A DNA stretch of 60,824 nt from Gemmatimonadota bacterium. GTDB taxonomy: Bacteria; Gemmatimonadota; Gemmatimonadetes; Gemmatimonadales; Gemmatimonadaceae. Shown in pieces: positions 44,116 through 52,715 of the stretch (positions are counted from its first letter, which is position 1; every line of letters starts with the position of its first letter). The position numbers and the translations under genes are program-made. Below the pieces are notes generated by a model. That model had not been told where the DNA came from and made no database searches. It worked only from the letters and a program-made list of their open reading frames with translations. The stretch covers positions 1-60,824 of the forward strand of contig VHBP01000006.1 of the NCBI GenBank assembly GCA_016871915.1. The letters are read 5' to 3'.

Positions 44116-46992
44116 GTGACGACCAGCGTGCATCCGCAGCCTGATACCTTCGTCTCTCGCCACATCGGCCCCTCCGACGCCGACATCCAGGCGATGCTCG
44201 CCGAGCTGGGGTACGCCTCGCTCGACGCCTTCATCGTCGACACGATCCCCGAGACGATCCGCTTCCGGCGGACCCTCGCGATCCCCGGTGGCCAGTCGGA
44301 GCAGGAGGCGCTCGCCGCGTTCAAGGCTGAGATGTCGGCGAACGAGGTGCGTCGCTCCTTCATCGGGATGGGGTACCACGACACGCACACCCCGACGGTG
44401 ATCCAGCGCAACATCCTCGAGAACCCGGGGTGGTACACTGCGTACACGCCGTATCAGGCGGAGATCGCGCAGGGGCGCCTCGAGGCGCTGCTCAACTATC
44501 AGACCGTGGTGAGCGATCTCACCGGGCTCCCGATCGCGAACGCCTCCCTGCTCGACGAGGGGACGGCGGCCGCCGAGGCGGTGACGATGGTGCACGGGAT
44601 CGTCGGGAAGGATGGGCGCGACGTCTTCCTGATCGCCGATGATTGCCATCCGCAGACGATCGAGGTGGTGACGGCGCGTGCCGAGGCGCGCGGGGTCGCG
44701 GTGCAGGTGCTATCGCCGAAGGCGATGCGCCCCGATGCGACCACCGCCGGTGTCCTCCTCGCCTATCCGAACACCTTCGGGTCAATCGAGGACCATCGGG
44801 CGCTCTGCGAAGCGGTGCACGCGGCGGGCGGGCTCGTGATCGTCGCGACCGATCTCCTCGCGCTCACCCTCCTCGCCCCGCCGGGCGAGTGGGGCGCCGA
44901 CGTCGCCGTCGGGAATTCGCAGCGCCTCGGCGTGCCGTACGGCTACGGCGGCCCGCACGCCGCCTTCTTCGCCACCAAGGATGACTACAAGCGGCAGATC
45001 CCGGGCCGTCTCATCGGCGTCTCACGCGATTCGTCTGGGAAGCCGGCGCTGCGCATGGCGCTGCAGACTCGCGAGCAGCACATCCGCCGTGAGAAGGCGA
45101 CCTCCAACGTCTGCACCGCGCAGGTGCTCCTCTCGGTGATGGCGGGGATGTACGCCGTCTGGCATGGGCCCGAGGGGCTCGTGCGGATCGCGCGCCGTCT
45201 GCAGCACTTCACCGAACTCTTCGCGGCGGGCGTGCAGCAGCTCGGCCACACCCCGACGGCGTCGGTGCGCTTCGATACCGCCATCGTCGAGGTCGGGGCG
45301 CAGCAGGGGACGATCCTCGCGGCGCTCGATCGTGAGCGGATCAATGTTCGCATCGTGAACAGTCGCACCCTCGGCGTCTCGATGGGGGAGACCACCTCAC
45401 TCCGCGATGTGAGCGATCTCCTCGATGCGTTCAACGGAGGGCGTCCGCATGGGCTCGATCTCGACGCCCTCGCGAAGACCCTCGACACCCGCTTCGACGA
45501 GCGCTTCGCGCGCACCTCGGAGTTCCTCACCCACCCGACCTTCCATCGCTACCGCAGCGAGACGGAGATGCTGCGCTACATGCGGACGCTCGAGTCGCGG
45601 GATCTCTCCCTCGCGCACTCGATGATCCCGCTCGGCAGCTGCACGATGAAGCTCAACGCGTCGGCCGAGATGTATCCGGTGACCTGGACCGAGGTCGGCG
45701 GGCTCCATCCCTTCGCCCCGCGTGAGCAGGCCAAGGGGTACGCCTCGATGTTCACGCGGTTGGAGAAGGCGCTCGCCGAGGTGACTGGGTTCGCTGCGGT
45801 CTCGCTCCAGCCGAACGCCGGTTCGCAGGGAGAGTACGCCGGGCTCCTCGTGATCCGTGCCTTCCATCGGGCGCGTGGACAGGGGCATCGCCATATCTGC
45901 CTGATCCCGCAGTCCGCACACGGCACCAACCCCGCCTCCGCGGTGATGGCGGGGATGCAGGTCGTGGTCGTGAAGACCGATGCGCAGGGGAACATCGATG
46001 TGGCCGACCTGCGCGCGAAGGCGGAGCAGCATGCACCGAATCTCGCCGCCCTCATGGTGACCTATCCGAGCACGCACGGCGTGTTCGAGGAGAGCATCAA
46101 GGACATCTGCGCGATCATCCACGAGCATGGGGGCCAGGTCTATCTCGACGGCGCCAACATGAACGCGATGGTCGGGCTCTGCCGCCCGGGCGACATCGGG
46201 GCTGACGTCTGTCACCTCAACCTCCACAAGACCTTCTGCATCCCGCACGGGGGCGGTGGTCCGGGGATGGGGCCGATCGGCGTGGTGGCGCATCTCGCGC
46301 CCTTCCTCCCGGGGCACTCCGTGGTCCGCACCGGTGGGGAGCAGGCGATCGGCGCGGTGTCGGCCGCGCCGTGGGGGAGCGCGAGCATCCTCCCGATCTC
46401 GATGATGTACATCGACATGATGGGGGGCGAGGGGCTCGCACATGCGACCAAGGTCGCGATCCTCAATGCTAACTACATGGCGCACCAGCTGCGTGGCCAC
46501 TTCGAGGTCCTCTACAAGGGGAAGAACGGGCGCGTGGCCCACGAGTGCATCATCGACACGCGACCGATGAAGACGTCGGCGGGGGTCGAGGTGGAGGACA
46601 TCGCGAAGCGCCTGATGGACTACGGCTTCCATGCGCCGACCGTCAGCTTCCCCGTGGCGGGGACGCTCATGATCGAGCCTACGGAGTCGGAGTCGAAGGC
46701 GGAGCTCGATCGCTTCTGCGAGGCGATGATCGCGATCCATGGCGAGATCCAGGATATCGAGCGCGGCGTGTTGAGCCGCGAAGATAACCCGCTCGTGCAC
46801 GCGCCGCACACGCAGGAGGTGGTGGTGAGCGATGCCTGGACGCGTGGCTACTCGCGTGAGCGGGCGGCCTATCCGTTGCCGTGGGTGCGGGAGCGGAAGT
46901 TCTGGCCCGCCGTGGGGCGCGTCGAGAGCGCCTTCGGCGATCGCAACCTCGTCTGCTCCTGCCCGCCGCTCGAGGCGTACGCCTCGGCCTAA
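44116..46992 (+). CDS. gcvP: Glycine dehydrogenase (decarboxylating), P-protein
   Basis: A 958-residue single-chain P-protein that decarboxylates glycine and passes aminomethyl to lipoyl-GcvH. GTG 44116 gives [33 protein letters not shown], the family N-terminus; frames extending to 44026 overlap the divergent gene. Both halves are present. The PLP-binding Lys705 is in [22 protein letters not shown], with [15 protein letters not shown] and [25 protein letters not shown] around the cofactor. GcvP is followed by a 20-bp hairpin and a convergent gcvH. gcvT is not in the window. Confidence 0.96.
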   Translation: MTTSVHPQPDTFVSRHIGPSDADIQAMLAELGYASLDAFIVDTIPETIRFRRTLAIPGGQSEQEALAAFKAEMSANEVRRSFIGMGYHDTHTPTVIQRNILENPGWYTAYTPYQAEIAQGRLEALLNYQTVVSDLTGLPIANASLLDEGTAAAEAVTMVHGIVGKDGRDVFLIADDCHPQTIEVVTARAEARGVAVQVLSPKAMRPDATTAGVLLAYPNTFGSIEDHRALCEAVHAAGGLVIVATDLLALTLLAPPGEWGADVAVGNSQRLGVPYGYGGPHAAFFATKDDYKRQIPGRLIGVSRDSSGKPALRMALQTREQHIRREKATSNVCTAQVLLSVMAGMYAVWHGPEGLVRIARRLQHFTELFAAGVQQLGHTPTASVRFDTAIVEVGAQQGTILAALDRERINVRIVNSRTLGVSMGETTSLRDVSDLLDAFNGGRPHGLDLDALAKTLDTRFDERFARTSEFLTHPTFHRYRSETEMLRYMRTLESRDLSLAHSMIPLGSCTMKLNASAEMYPVTWTEVGGLHPFAPREQAKGYASMFTRLEKALAEVTGFAAVSLQPNAGSQGEYAGLLVIRAFHRARGQGHRHICLIPQSAHGTNPASAVMAGMQVVVVKTDAQGNIDVADLRAKAEQHAPNLAALMVTYPSTHGVFEESIKDICAIIHEHGGQVYLDGANMNAMVGLCRPGDIGADVCHLNLHKTFCIPHGGGGPGMGPIGVVAHLAPFLPGHSVVRTGGEQAIGAVSAAPWGSASILPISMMYIDMMGGEGLAHATKVAILNANYMAHQLRGHFEVLYKGKNGRVAHECIIDTRPMKTSAGVEVEDIAKRLMDYGFHAPTVSFPVAGTLMIEPTESESKAELDRFCEAMIAIHGEIQDIERGVLSREDNPLVHAPHTQEVVVSDAWTRGYSRERAAYPLPWVRERKFWPAVGRVESAFGDRNLVCSCPPLEAYASA

Positions 46993-47010
46993 GGACACGA
47001 AGATGGTGGG

Positions 47011-47054
47011 TAAGCGAAAGGGGCGCCGCGGAGATCCGCGGCGCCCCTTTCGCT
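47011..47054. terminator. Bidirectional 20-bp perfect hairpin between gcvP and gcvH
   Basis: Arms at 47011-47030 (AAGCGAAAGGGGCGCCGCGG) and 47035-47054 are perfectly complementary around an AGAT loop. Sited between two convergent genes, it can fold in both transcripts. Neither side has a long U-tract. Confidence 0.8.
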
Positions 47055-47094
47055 TGGTATCATCGAGCGCGGCGCTCAACGCGCCGCGAGAGAC

Positions 47095-47481
47095 TCACTC
47101 GCCGAGGTGCGCCTTATAAGCGTCAGCCGACATGAGGCCGGCGAGGGCGCTGGCGTCGATCTTGAGCTTGATCATCCAGCCATCACCGTAGGGGTCGCTG
47201 TTCACGAGCGCCGGCTCGCCATCGAGGCGCGGATTCATCTCGACCACCGTACCCGCCATAGGCGAGTAGAGCTCGGAGACCGCCTTCACCGCCTCGATCG
47301 TGCCGAAGACATCGTGGTCGCCGAAGGCGGCCCCTGCCTTGGGGAGGTCGAGGAAGACGATGTCGCCGAGCTCGCCCTGGGCGTAGTCGGTGATGCCGAC
47401 GATGACCACCAAGGGATCATCCGTCCGCTTCACGTACTCATGGTCCTTGGTGTACTGCAGGTCGGCGGGGATCGAAGACAC
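47095..47481 (-). CDS. gcvH: Glycine cleavage system H protein
   Basis: A 128-residue lipoyl carrier that shuttles the aminomethyl group between P, T and L proteins. GTG 47479-47481 has GGAG six bases upstream. MSSIPADLQYTKDHEYVKR opens the family fold and the lipoylated Lys66 lies in GTIEAVKAVSELYSPMAGTVVE. The C-terminal GDGWMIKLKI-ALAGLMSADAYKAHLGE is standard. Full length. It is on the opposite strand from gcvP, so the two partners have separate promoters. It may follow coaE on the same strand. Confidence 0.96.
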   Translation of the reverse strand: MSSIPADLQYTKDHEYVKRTDDPLVVIVGITDYAQGELGDIVFLDLPKAGAAFGDHDVFGTIEAVKAVSELYSPMAGTVVEMNPRLDGEPALVNSDPYGDGWMIKLKIDASALAGLMSADAYKAHLGE

Positions 47482-47547
47482 GAGCGCTCCAGGGTGGTGA
47501 ACGATTAACGCATCTTGGACGAAGGCTACCCCGTCAGCGAGAGGCGG

Positions 47548-48153
47548 TCAAGCTGTTCCGATGGCGCGAAGCGAGGGGATCAGCGCGTCGACCTGATGCG
47601 CAAGCGCCTCGAGGCTCCCCGCGTTCTCGATGATCCAGTCCGTGCGGGCCCGCTTCTCCTCCACGGGCCACTGGGCGGCGATCATCGCGTCGGCCTCAGC
47701 CGCACTGAGCCCACGGTCACGGACCAGCCGTTCCCGGCGCACATCGACCGGGGCATCGACGAGAAGGATCTGGTCGACCGATGCGGTCAGTCCTGCCTCG
47801 AAGAGCAACGGGATGTCGAGGATCACCAGCGTCTCCCCTCGGGCGGCGGCCTCGGCGACCCGCTCCGACCGGAGACGCTCGATCGCCGGATGCATGATCG
47901 CCTCGAGTGCGGCCCGCTCCGTGGGATCCGCGAAGACGATCGATCGGAGGACCGCGCGATCCAACGTCCCGTCGGCTCGTCGTACCCGCGCCCCCCAGCG
48001 CGCGACGATCGCCTCGAGTGCTGGCGTCCCCGGCGCGACGATCTCCCGTGCCAGCGCATCGGCATCGATCACCGTGAGCCCATGGGCGCGCAGTCGGTCG
48101 GCAACCGCCGATTTGCCCGCGGCGATGTTTCCGGTGAGTCCGATCGTGCGCAC
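47548..48153 (-). CDS. coaE: Dephospho-CoA kinase
   Basis: A 201-residue P-loop kinase for the last step of coenzyme A synthesis. GTG 48153 gives MRTIGLTGNIAAGKSAVADRL, with the P-loop GNIAAGKS at 8-15; longer frames run back into tdk and are rejected. The ADALAREIVAPGTPAL motif (DxxxR region), HPAIERLRSERV, LVILDIPLLFEAGL and DQILLVDAPVDVRRERLVRDRGLS are all typical. The start is 11 nt after the tdk stop, and the gene is in series with the helicase-like gene and tdk. Confidence 0.95.
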   Translation of the reverse strand: MRTIGLTGNIAAGKSAVADRLRAHGLTVIDADALAREIVAPGTPALEAIVARWGARVRRADGTLDRAVLRSIVFADPTERAALEAIMHPAIERLRSERVAEAAARGETLVILDIPLLFEAGLTASVDQILLVDAPVDVRRERLVRDRGLSAAEADAMIAAQWPVEEKRARTDWIIENAGSLEALAHQVDALIPSLRAIGTA

Positions 48154-48164
48154 CGGAATATCGA

Positions 48165-48782
48165 TCAGGTGAGGGAGAGCTGGCTGCCACCCGCCGGCGG
48201 CGCGACGTCGTGGCAGGCACGGCATCGCGCCTCGTAGCTGTCGGCGCCACCGACCATCACCACCGGCGAGTCGTATGCGGCCGGCCGACCGTCGATCAAT
48301 CGTTGATTGCGGCACGCCGGCGCCCCGCAGCGTACACAGATCGCGTGCAGCTTGTCGACGACCTCCGCCACACACATGAGCTGCGGCATCATTCCGAAGG
48401 GCTCGCCGCGGAAGTCGGTGTCCGTGCCCGCGAGGATCACACGGCGCCCGCGTGCGGCAAGATCGTTGACCAGCGCGACGATCCCCTCGTCAAGGAACTG
48501 CACCTCATCGACGGCGATCACCTGCGCCATCGGTTCGAGCCGGAGCGCGATCTGCTGAGCGGAATCGACGGGGATCGCCTCGATGGTGCGGCCATCGTGG
48601 CTTCCGACGGCGTGGATCCCGCCCGCGTAGCGATCATCGAGATGCGACTTGAAGACCTGCACGCGCTTCTTGGCGATCATCGCGCGGCGCACCCGCCGGA
48701 TGAGCTCCTCGCTCTTCCCGCTGAACATCACGCCGGCGACGACCTCGATCCACCCGCCGGTGAGTTGGAGCGTCCCACTCAT
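48165..48782 (-). CDS. tdk: Thymidine kinase (type II)
   Basis: A 205-residue salvage kinase phosphorylating thymidine. The P-loop is GVMFSGKS (17-24), the Walker B region [14 protein letters not shown], the lasso domain has zinc ligands [12 protein letters not shown] and CRACHD, and the substrate loop [18 protein letters not shown] follows. It starts within the ATGA overlap with the upstream helicase-like gene. The C-terminus ([11 protein letters not shown]) is a short extension. Normal length. Confidence 0.96.
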   Translation of the reverse strand: MSGTLQLTGGWIEVVAGVMFSGKSEELIRRVRRAMIAKKRVQVFKSHLDDRYAGGIHAVGSHDGRTIEAIPVDSAQQIALRLEPMAQVIAVDEVQFLDEGIVALVNDLAARGRRVILAGTDTDFRGEPFGMMPQLMCVAEVVDKLHAICVRCGAPACRNQRLIDGRPAAYDSPVVMVGGADSYEARCRACHDVAPPAGGSQLSLT

Positions 48783-50188
48783 CGCGGGCTCCTCGGGCCC
48801 CCACGCGGCGGGCCACCGCGTGGGCCGCGCGGACCATCCCCACGCGGCCGATCCCCGCGCGGTGGACCACTGCGCGGCGGACCACTCCGCGGGCCACGTG
48901 CGCCGAACCCACCAGGCTTCGGTCCGCGATCGCGCCCCTCGCGTCCGTCACGCCCCCCGCGCGGCTCACGCTCGCGCTCGGCGGTGCGGGCCGCCTCCTG
49001 TTGCTGCTGATGCTGCTCGCGGACCCGGCGGACCGCGGCCTGCACCACCTCGTTCTGCGCGGCGCGAGTCTGCTCCAGCAGTCGCAGCGCCGCCGCCGCG
49101 ATCTCGGTGCCATCGTACGACGCGAGCAACGGCTCCAGCGCGAGGATCTCGCGCGCGGGGAGCCCGGTGCTCAGGATCGTCCGCAGCTCGCTGCGTACCC
49201 GTGCGTCCGCGGTGCGCGCCCGCTCGATGGTCCCGGCGGCGCCGAAGGGCTGCAAGCGCATCGCCCCGACCACCTGCTGTAGCGCCCGCTGCTGCCGCGG
49301 CGCGATCACGACGACGGTCTGCGCGGGGTGCGCGGCGGTCACCGCGGCCCAGCGCGAACCCGTCGGGAGGCCGAGCACGATCAACAGCGCGGCGTTGGGA
49401 GCGATCTCGCCATCGGTCACCGTCACGAGCGCGCCGTCGGTGTAGCCGAGCGATCGCACGAGGTGGCGCGCCCGCTCGGCGCACGCGGGATCGTCGGTCA
49501 CGATCGCCGTCGAAGGGACGTCGATCTCATCGAGGATCAGCGGGAGCGTCTCCACTGAGGCGCCGGCGGTGGTCAGCACCAGCGTTGACCCCTCGGTCAG
49601 GCTCGCCGTCGCCTCTGTTGCCGGCGCGACGTCATCGGTCACGCGCCGCGCCTTGTGGAGATGGCGCTCGATCAGCACCTCGACGTTCGGTGTCGCGGCG
49701 AGCGCGGTGAGCCACCGAGATGCGGCCTTCGGGACCTCGGCCAGGACCGTCGCGAGCGCGGGATCCTCGGCATCGAGCTCGTCGGCGGCGATGAACCCGA
49801 CCGTGGTCACACCAGCCAAGGGTGCGAGCGAGGCGGCGAGCGCCTCGGCGATCACCGCCGGCGCCCCGATCACGACCGGGGCCGGGCCGGCGCCGAGGAG
49901 GCGACGCGCACGGGCCGGGGTGGTCGCCGCGACCACGCGGTGGCCATGGGCGGAGGCCTGCGGCGCGAGGGCGCGCGCGAGCGCCGTGGCCGCGTTGGCA
50001 TCGGGGACCAAGAGGAGGAGCTGCGTGCCCGTCGCCTCGGCGGTGAGGCGCTCCAGCGCGGGCAGGGCGAGCTGCGCGACGCGGGCCCAGTCGGCGGGAA
50101 GGAAGTGCGCCACGTGGGCGGAGCGGACGGCACCGGCCGTCTCGCGTGGGGAAGGGGTCACGGCAGGCTCGGTTTTCAATGGCGCCAC
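48779..50188 (-). CDS. Degenerate DEAD-box helicase-like protein with R/G/P-rich tail
   Basis: A 469-residue protein from GTG 50188. The order of segments follows a DEAD-box helicase: [20 protein letters not shown] in place of [18 protein letters not shown] in place of [18 protein letters not shown] in place of [25 protein letters not shown] in place of FSATMP, then [19 protein letters not shown] and [30 protein letters not shown] where the HRIGRTGR block would be. No Walker A (GxGKT) exists and the motif residues are lost, so ATP-driven unwinding is unlikely. The last ~75 residues are an RGG-like disordered tail ([20 protein letters not shown]) suited to RNA binding. tdk overlaps its end. 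Confidence 0.7.
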   Translation of the reverse strand: MAPLKTEPAVTPSPRETAGAVRSAHVAHFLPADWARVAQLALPALERLTAEATGTQLLLLVPDANAATALARALAPQASAHGHRVVAATTPARARRLLGAGPAPVVIGAPAVIAEALAASLAPLAGVTTVGFIAADELDAEDPALATVLAEVPKAASRWLTALAATPNVEVLIERHLHKARRVTDDVAPATEATASLTEGSTLVLTTAGASVETLPLILDEIDVPSTAIVTDDPACAERARHLVRSLGYTDGALVTVTDGEIAPNAALLIVLGLPTGSRWAAVTAAHPAQTVVVIAPRQQRALQQVVGAMRLQPFGAAGTIERARTADARVRSELRTILSTGLPAREILALEPLLASYDGTEIAAAALRLLEQTRAAQNEVVQAAVRRVREQHQQQQEAARTAEREREPRGGRDGREGRDRGPKPGGFGARGPRSGPPRSGPPRGDRPRGDGPRGPRGGPPRGGPRSPR

Positions 50189-50287
50189 GAGGGGCGCATG
50201 TGGTACACTCAGGCGAGCGCGGAATATAGCGATTTCGTGTTCGCCCCGTCCGCATCCTCTTTCTGCGCCCCCTCACGGAGGTCGTTC
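50189..50287. promoter_or_regulatory. Divergent gap between the helicase-like and aminotransferase genes
   Basis: A 99-nt gap, with a locally AT-rich stretch around 50221-50238. TACACT at 50212 could be a -10 element for the rightward gene, but no matching -35 is clear. Confidence 0.25.
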
Positions 50288-51496
50288 GTGTCCACCCCCC
50301 TCGTCTTCCACCCCTCGGCGAACATCGTGGCGCTCCGTGAGTCGGCCACGATCGCGGTCTCTCAGCGGGCGAAAGCGTTGAAGGCACAGGGGCGCGAGAT
50401 CATCGACCTCGGGGCAGGAGAGCCCGACTTCGACACCCCGGAGCCGATCCGTCGTGCGGCGCAGGCCGCGATCGATGCCGGCGCCACGCGGTATACCGCG
50501 ACCGAGGGGATCCTCCCGCTCCGCGAGGCCATCGCCGTCGATGCGAATCGCGCGTACGCGGGTCCCGATCGCGTCTCCGCTGCCGATGTCGTCGTCTCCA
50601 CGGGGTCCAAGCAGTCGCTCTACAACGCTTGCCTCGTGCTCTTCGGCCCCGGTGACGACGTGCTCGTCCCCACGCCGAGCTGGACGAGCTACTACGAGAT
50701 GGTCGGGCTCGCCCGCGCGAACGCGATCGAGGTACATGGCGATCCGGCGCGTGGCTTCAAGGTCGATCCTGCGTTGCTGGCGCGGGCGGCGACGCCACGC
50801 ACCAAGGGGCTCATGCTCAACTCCCCGAGCAATCCGACAGGGTCGGTCCACTCGCCGGACGAACTGTGCGCGATCCTCGATCTGGCGGCGGCGCGCGGGT
50901 GGTGGGTGATCAGCGATGAGATCTATCGGCGCATCGCATACGATGCGCCGGCACCGAGCGCGCTCGATGTGGCCTCGCATCGCGACCATCTCATCGTCGT
51001 GAACGGGGTGGCGAAGGCGTATGCGATGACGGGGTGGCGGATCGGGTGGACGGTCTCGCCCACGGCGGTCGCGAAGTCGATGAATGCGCTCCAGTCGCAC
51101 ACCACATCGAATGCCGCGGCGGTCTCGCAGCACGCCGCGCTCGCGGCGCTGACGATCGGGGAGCCGGTGGAATCGGCGGTGCGGGCGATGGTCGCGGAGT
51201 TCAAGCGCCGGCGCGATGCCGCGTTGCCGATCCTGCGTGAGGCGGGGCTTCGGGTGCTCGATCCCGCCGGTGCCTTCTACTTCTACTTCGAGGCGCCTGG
51301 TGCGGGGACGGTCCCCGATGCCGGGGGCGCCTTCTGCGCCACGCTCCTCGATGAGTCCGGGGTGGCGATCGTCCCCGGGTCGGCGTTCCGCACGTCGGAT
51401 TGGGTACGCGTCTCCTATGCGGCCGATCAGGCGCAGGTCGTCGAGGCTTGTCGCCGCATCGCGCGTGTGGCGCGCGCTGCGTGCGTGAGTCGGTGA
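50288..51496 (+). CDS. Class I/II PLP-dependent aminotransferase (aspartate aminotransferase-like)
   Basis: A 402-residue transaminase. GTG 50288 gives MSTPLVFHPSANIVALRESATIAVSQRAKAL, which matches bacterial aspartate aminotransferases (I-gamma). Cofactor and substrate residues are in LGAGEPDFDTPEPI, LNSPSNPTGSV, ISDEIYRRIAYD, Lys243 of VVNGVAKAYAMTGWRIGW, and the terminal Arg in SDWVRVSYA. It likely exchanges amino groups between glutamate and oxaloacetate or a related acid. The frame continues upstream to 49655 but that part is antisense to the helicase-like gene. Confidence 0.92.
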   Translation: MSTPLVFHPSANIVALRESATIAVSQRAKALKAQGREIIDLGAGEPDFDTPEPIRRAAQAAIDAGATRYTATEGILPLREAIAVDANRAYAGPDRVSAADVVVSTGSKQSLYNACLVLFGPGDDVLVPTPSWTSYYEMVGLARANAIEVHGDPARGFKVDPALLARAATPRTKGLMLNSPSNPTGSVHSPDELCAILDLAAARGWWVISDEIYRRIAYDAPAPSALDVASHRDHLIVVNGVAKAYAMTGWRIGWTVSPTAVAKSMNALQSHTTSNAAAVSQHAALAALTIGEPVESAVRAMVAEFKRRRDAALPILREAGLRVLDPAGAFYFYFEAPGAGTVPDAGGAFCATLLDESGVAIVPGSAFRTSDWVRVSYAADQAQVVEACRRIARVARAACVSR

Positions 51497-51524
51497 GCGT
51501 CCGGCGAGGGGCGAGGTGAGCGGG

Positions 51525-52715
51525 ATGCGCCTCGTTCACCTCTCCGATCTCCATCTGGGCTTCCGCCAGTACCATCGGCAGACGCCCGCTGGGATGAATC
51601 AGCGGGAGGCCGATGTCGCCGCGACCTTCTCGCGTGCCGTCGACCAGATCATCACGCTCGCGCCGGAGCTCGTCGTGATCGGGGGCGATGTCTTCCACAC
51701 GGTGCGCCCTGCCAACACCGCGATCCTTCATGCGGTGCGGGAGTTCGGACGGTTGCACGCGGCGCTGCCGGAGACCGTGGTCGTGATCGCCGCGGGCAAT
51801 CACGACATGCCACGCTCCACCGAGAGCTCGGGGATCCTACGACTCCTCGAGCGCCCCGATCGGTGCATCGTCGCCGACCGGGAGGCGGTACGCGTCGCGC
51901 TCCCGCAGTGGGACTGTGCTGTGCTCGCGGTCCCAGATCTCCCGCCGGGGACCGTCGAGCTCGCGCCCGATCCGGCCGTCCGGCGCAACGTGCTCGTGAT
52001 GCATGGTGAGGTGCCGGGCATCGTCCCAGCGGGCGCCGCCGCCGATCGGGCGGCGATGCAGATCCCGTTGGCGGAGGTCACGCGCCCTGGGTGGGATTAC
52101 GTCGCGCTCGGGCACTATCACGTCTATCGCCGCATCGCCGATCACGTCTACTACTCAGGGTCGATCGACTATACGAGCACGAATCCGTGGGGCGAGCTCG
52201 CTGAGGAGCGCGCGACGAAGCTCCCCGGGAAGGGGTTCATCGAGCGGGATCTCACGACGGGGAAGCAGACCTTCCATCCGCTCGCGCCGGCGCGACCGGT
52301 GCTCGATCTCCCCGCCATCGATGGCCGCGGGATGTCGGCGGAGGGACTCGACGCGGCGATCCAGGCGGCGATCGCGCGGATCCCGGGTGGGATCGACGGG
52401 AAGATCGTGCGGGTGGTGGGGCATCAGGTGCCGCGCCATATCGCCCGCGCGCTCGATCACCGCGTGCTGCGCGAGTTGGCGCGACGCGCCACACATCTCC
52501 ATCTCGATCTCCGCCGGCCCGATCTGGTCCGTCCGCGCGCCGCGCTCACCCCCGGTCGGCGTCCGTCGCTCGATGAGACGCTGCGCGCCACGCTCCTCTC
52601 GCGCGCGCTCCCGGTGGGGCTCGAGCGCGAGGCGCTCGTCGCGCTGGGGCTGCGCTATCTCGAGGCGGCGGAACCGATCGAGCCGGTCCAGCGCCTCGTC
52701 GAGGAGGAGACGTGA
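51525..52715 (+). CDS. sbcD: SbcD-type nuclease subunit
   Basis: A 396-residue metallophosphoesterase, the Mre11-like nuclease of SbcCD. ATG 51525 is preferred (GAGGTGAG seven bases upstream) over GTG 51516. Metal-binding motifs are intact: VHLSDLHLGF, VVIGGDVFHTV, VVIAAGNHDMPR, VMHGEVPG and VALGHYHVYRRI. The C-terminal part differs from E. coli SbcD. With SbcC it cleaves hairpins and protein-blocked DNA ends. Its stop overlaps the sbcC start. Confidence 0.92.
   Translation: MRLVHLSDLHLGFRQYHRQTPAGMNQREADVAATFSRAVDQIITLAPELVVIGGDVFHTVRPANTAILHAVREFGRLHAALPETVVVIAAGNHDMPRSTESSGILRLLERPDRCIVADREAVRVALPQWDCAVLAVPDLPPGTVELAPDPAVRRNVLVMHGEVPGIVPAGAAADRAAMQIPLAEVTRPGWDYVALGHYHVYRRIADHVYYSGSIDYTSTNPWGELAEERATKLPGKGFIERDLTTGKQTFHPLAPARPVLDLPAIDGRGMSAEGLDAAIQAAIARIPGGIDGKIVRVVGHQVPRHIARALDHRVLRELARRATHLHLDLRRPDLVRPRAALTPGRRPSLDETLRATLLSRALPVGLEREALVALGLRYLEAAEPIEPVQRLVEEET

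Noticed and set aside
45397-47079. 560-aa minus-strand open frame
   Set aside because: Antisense to gcvP, whose motifs are intact; His/Arg-rich shadow.
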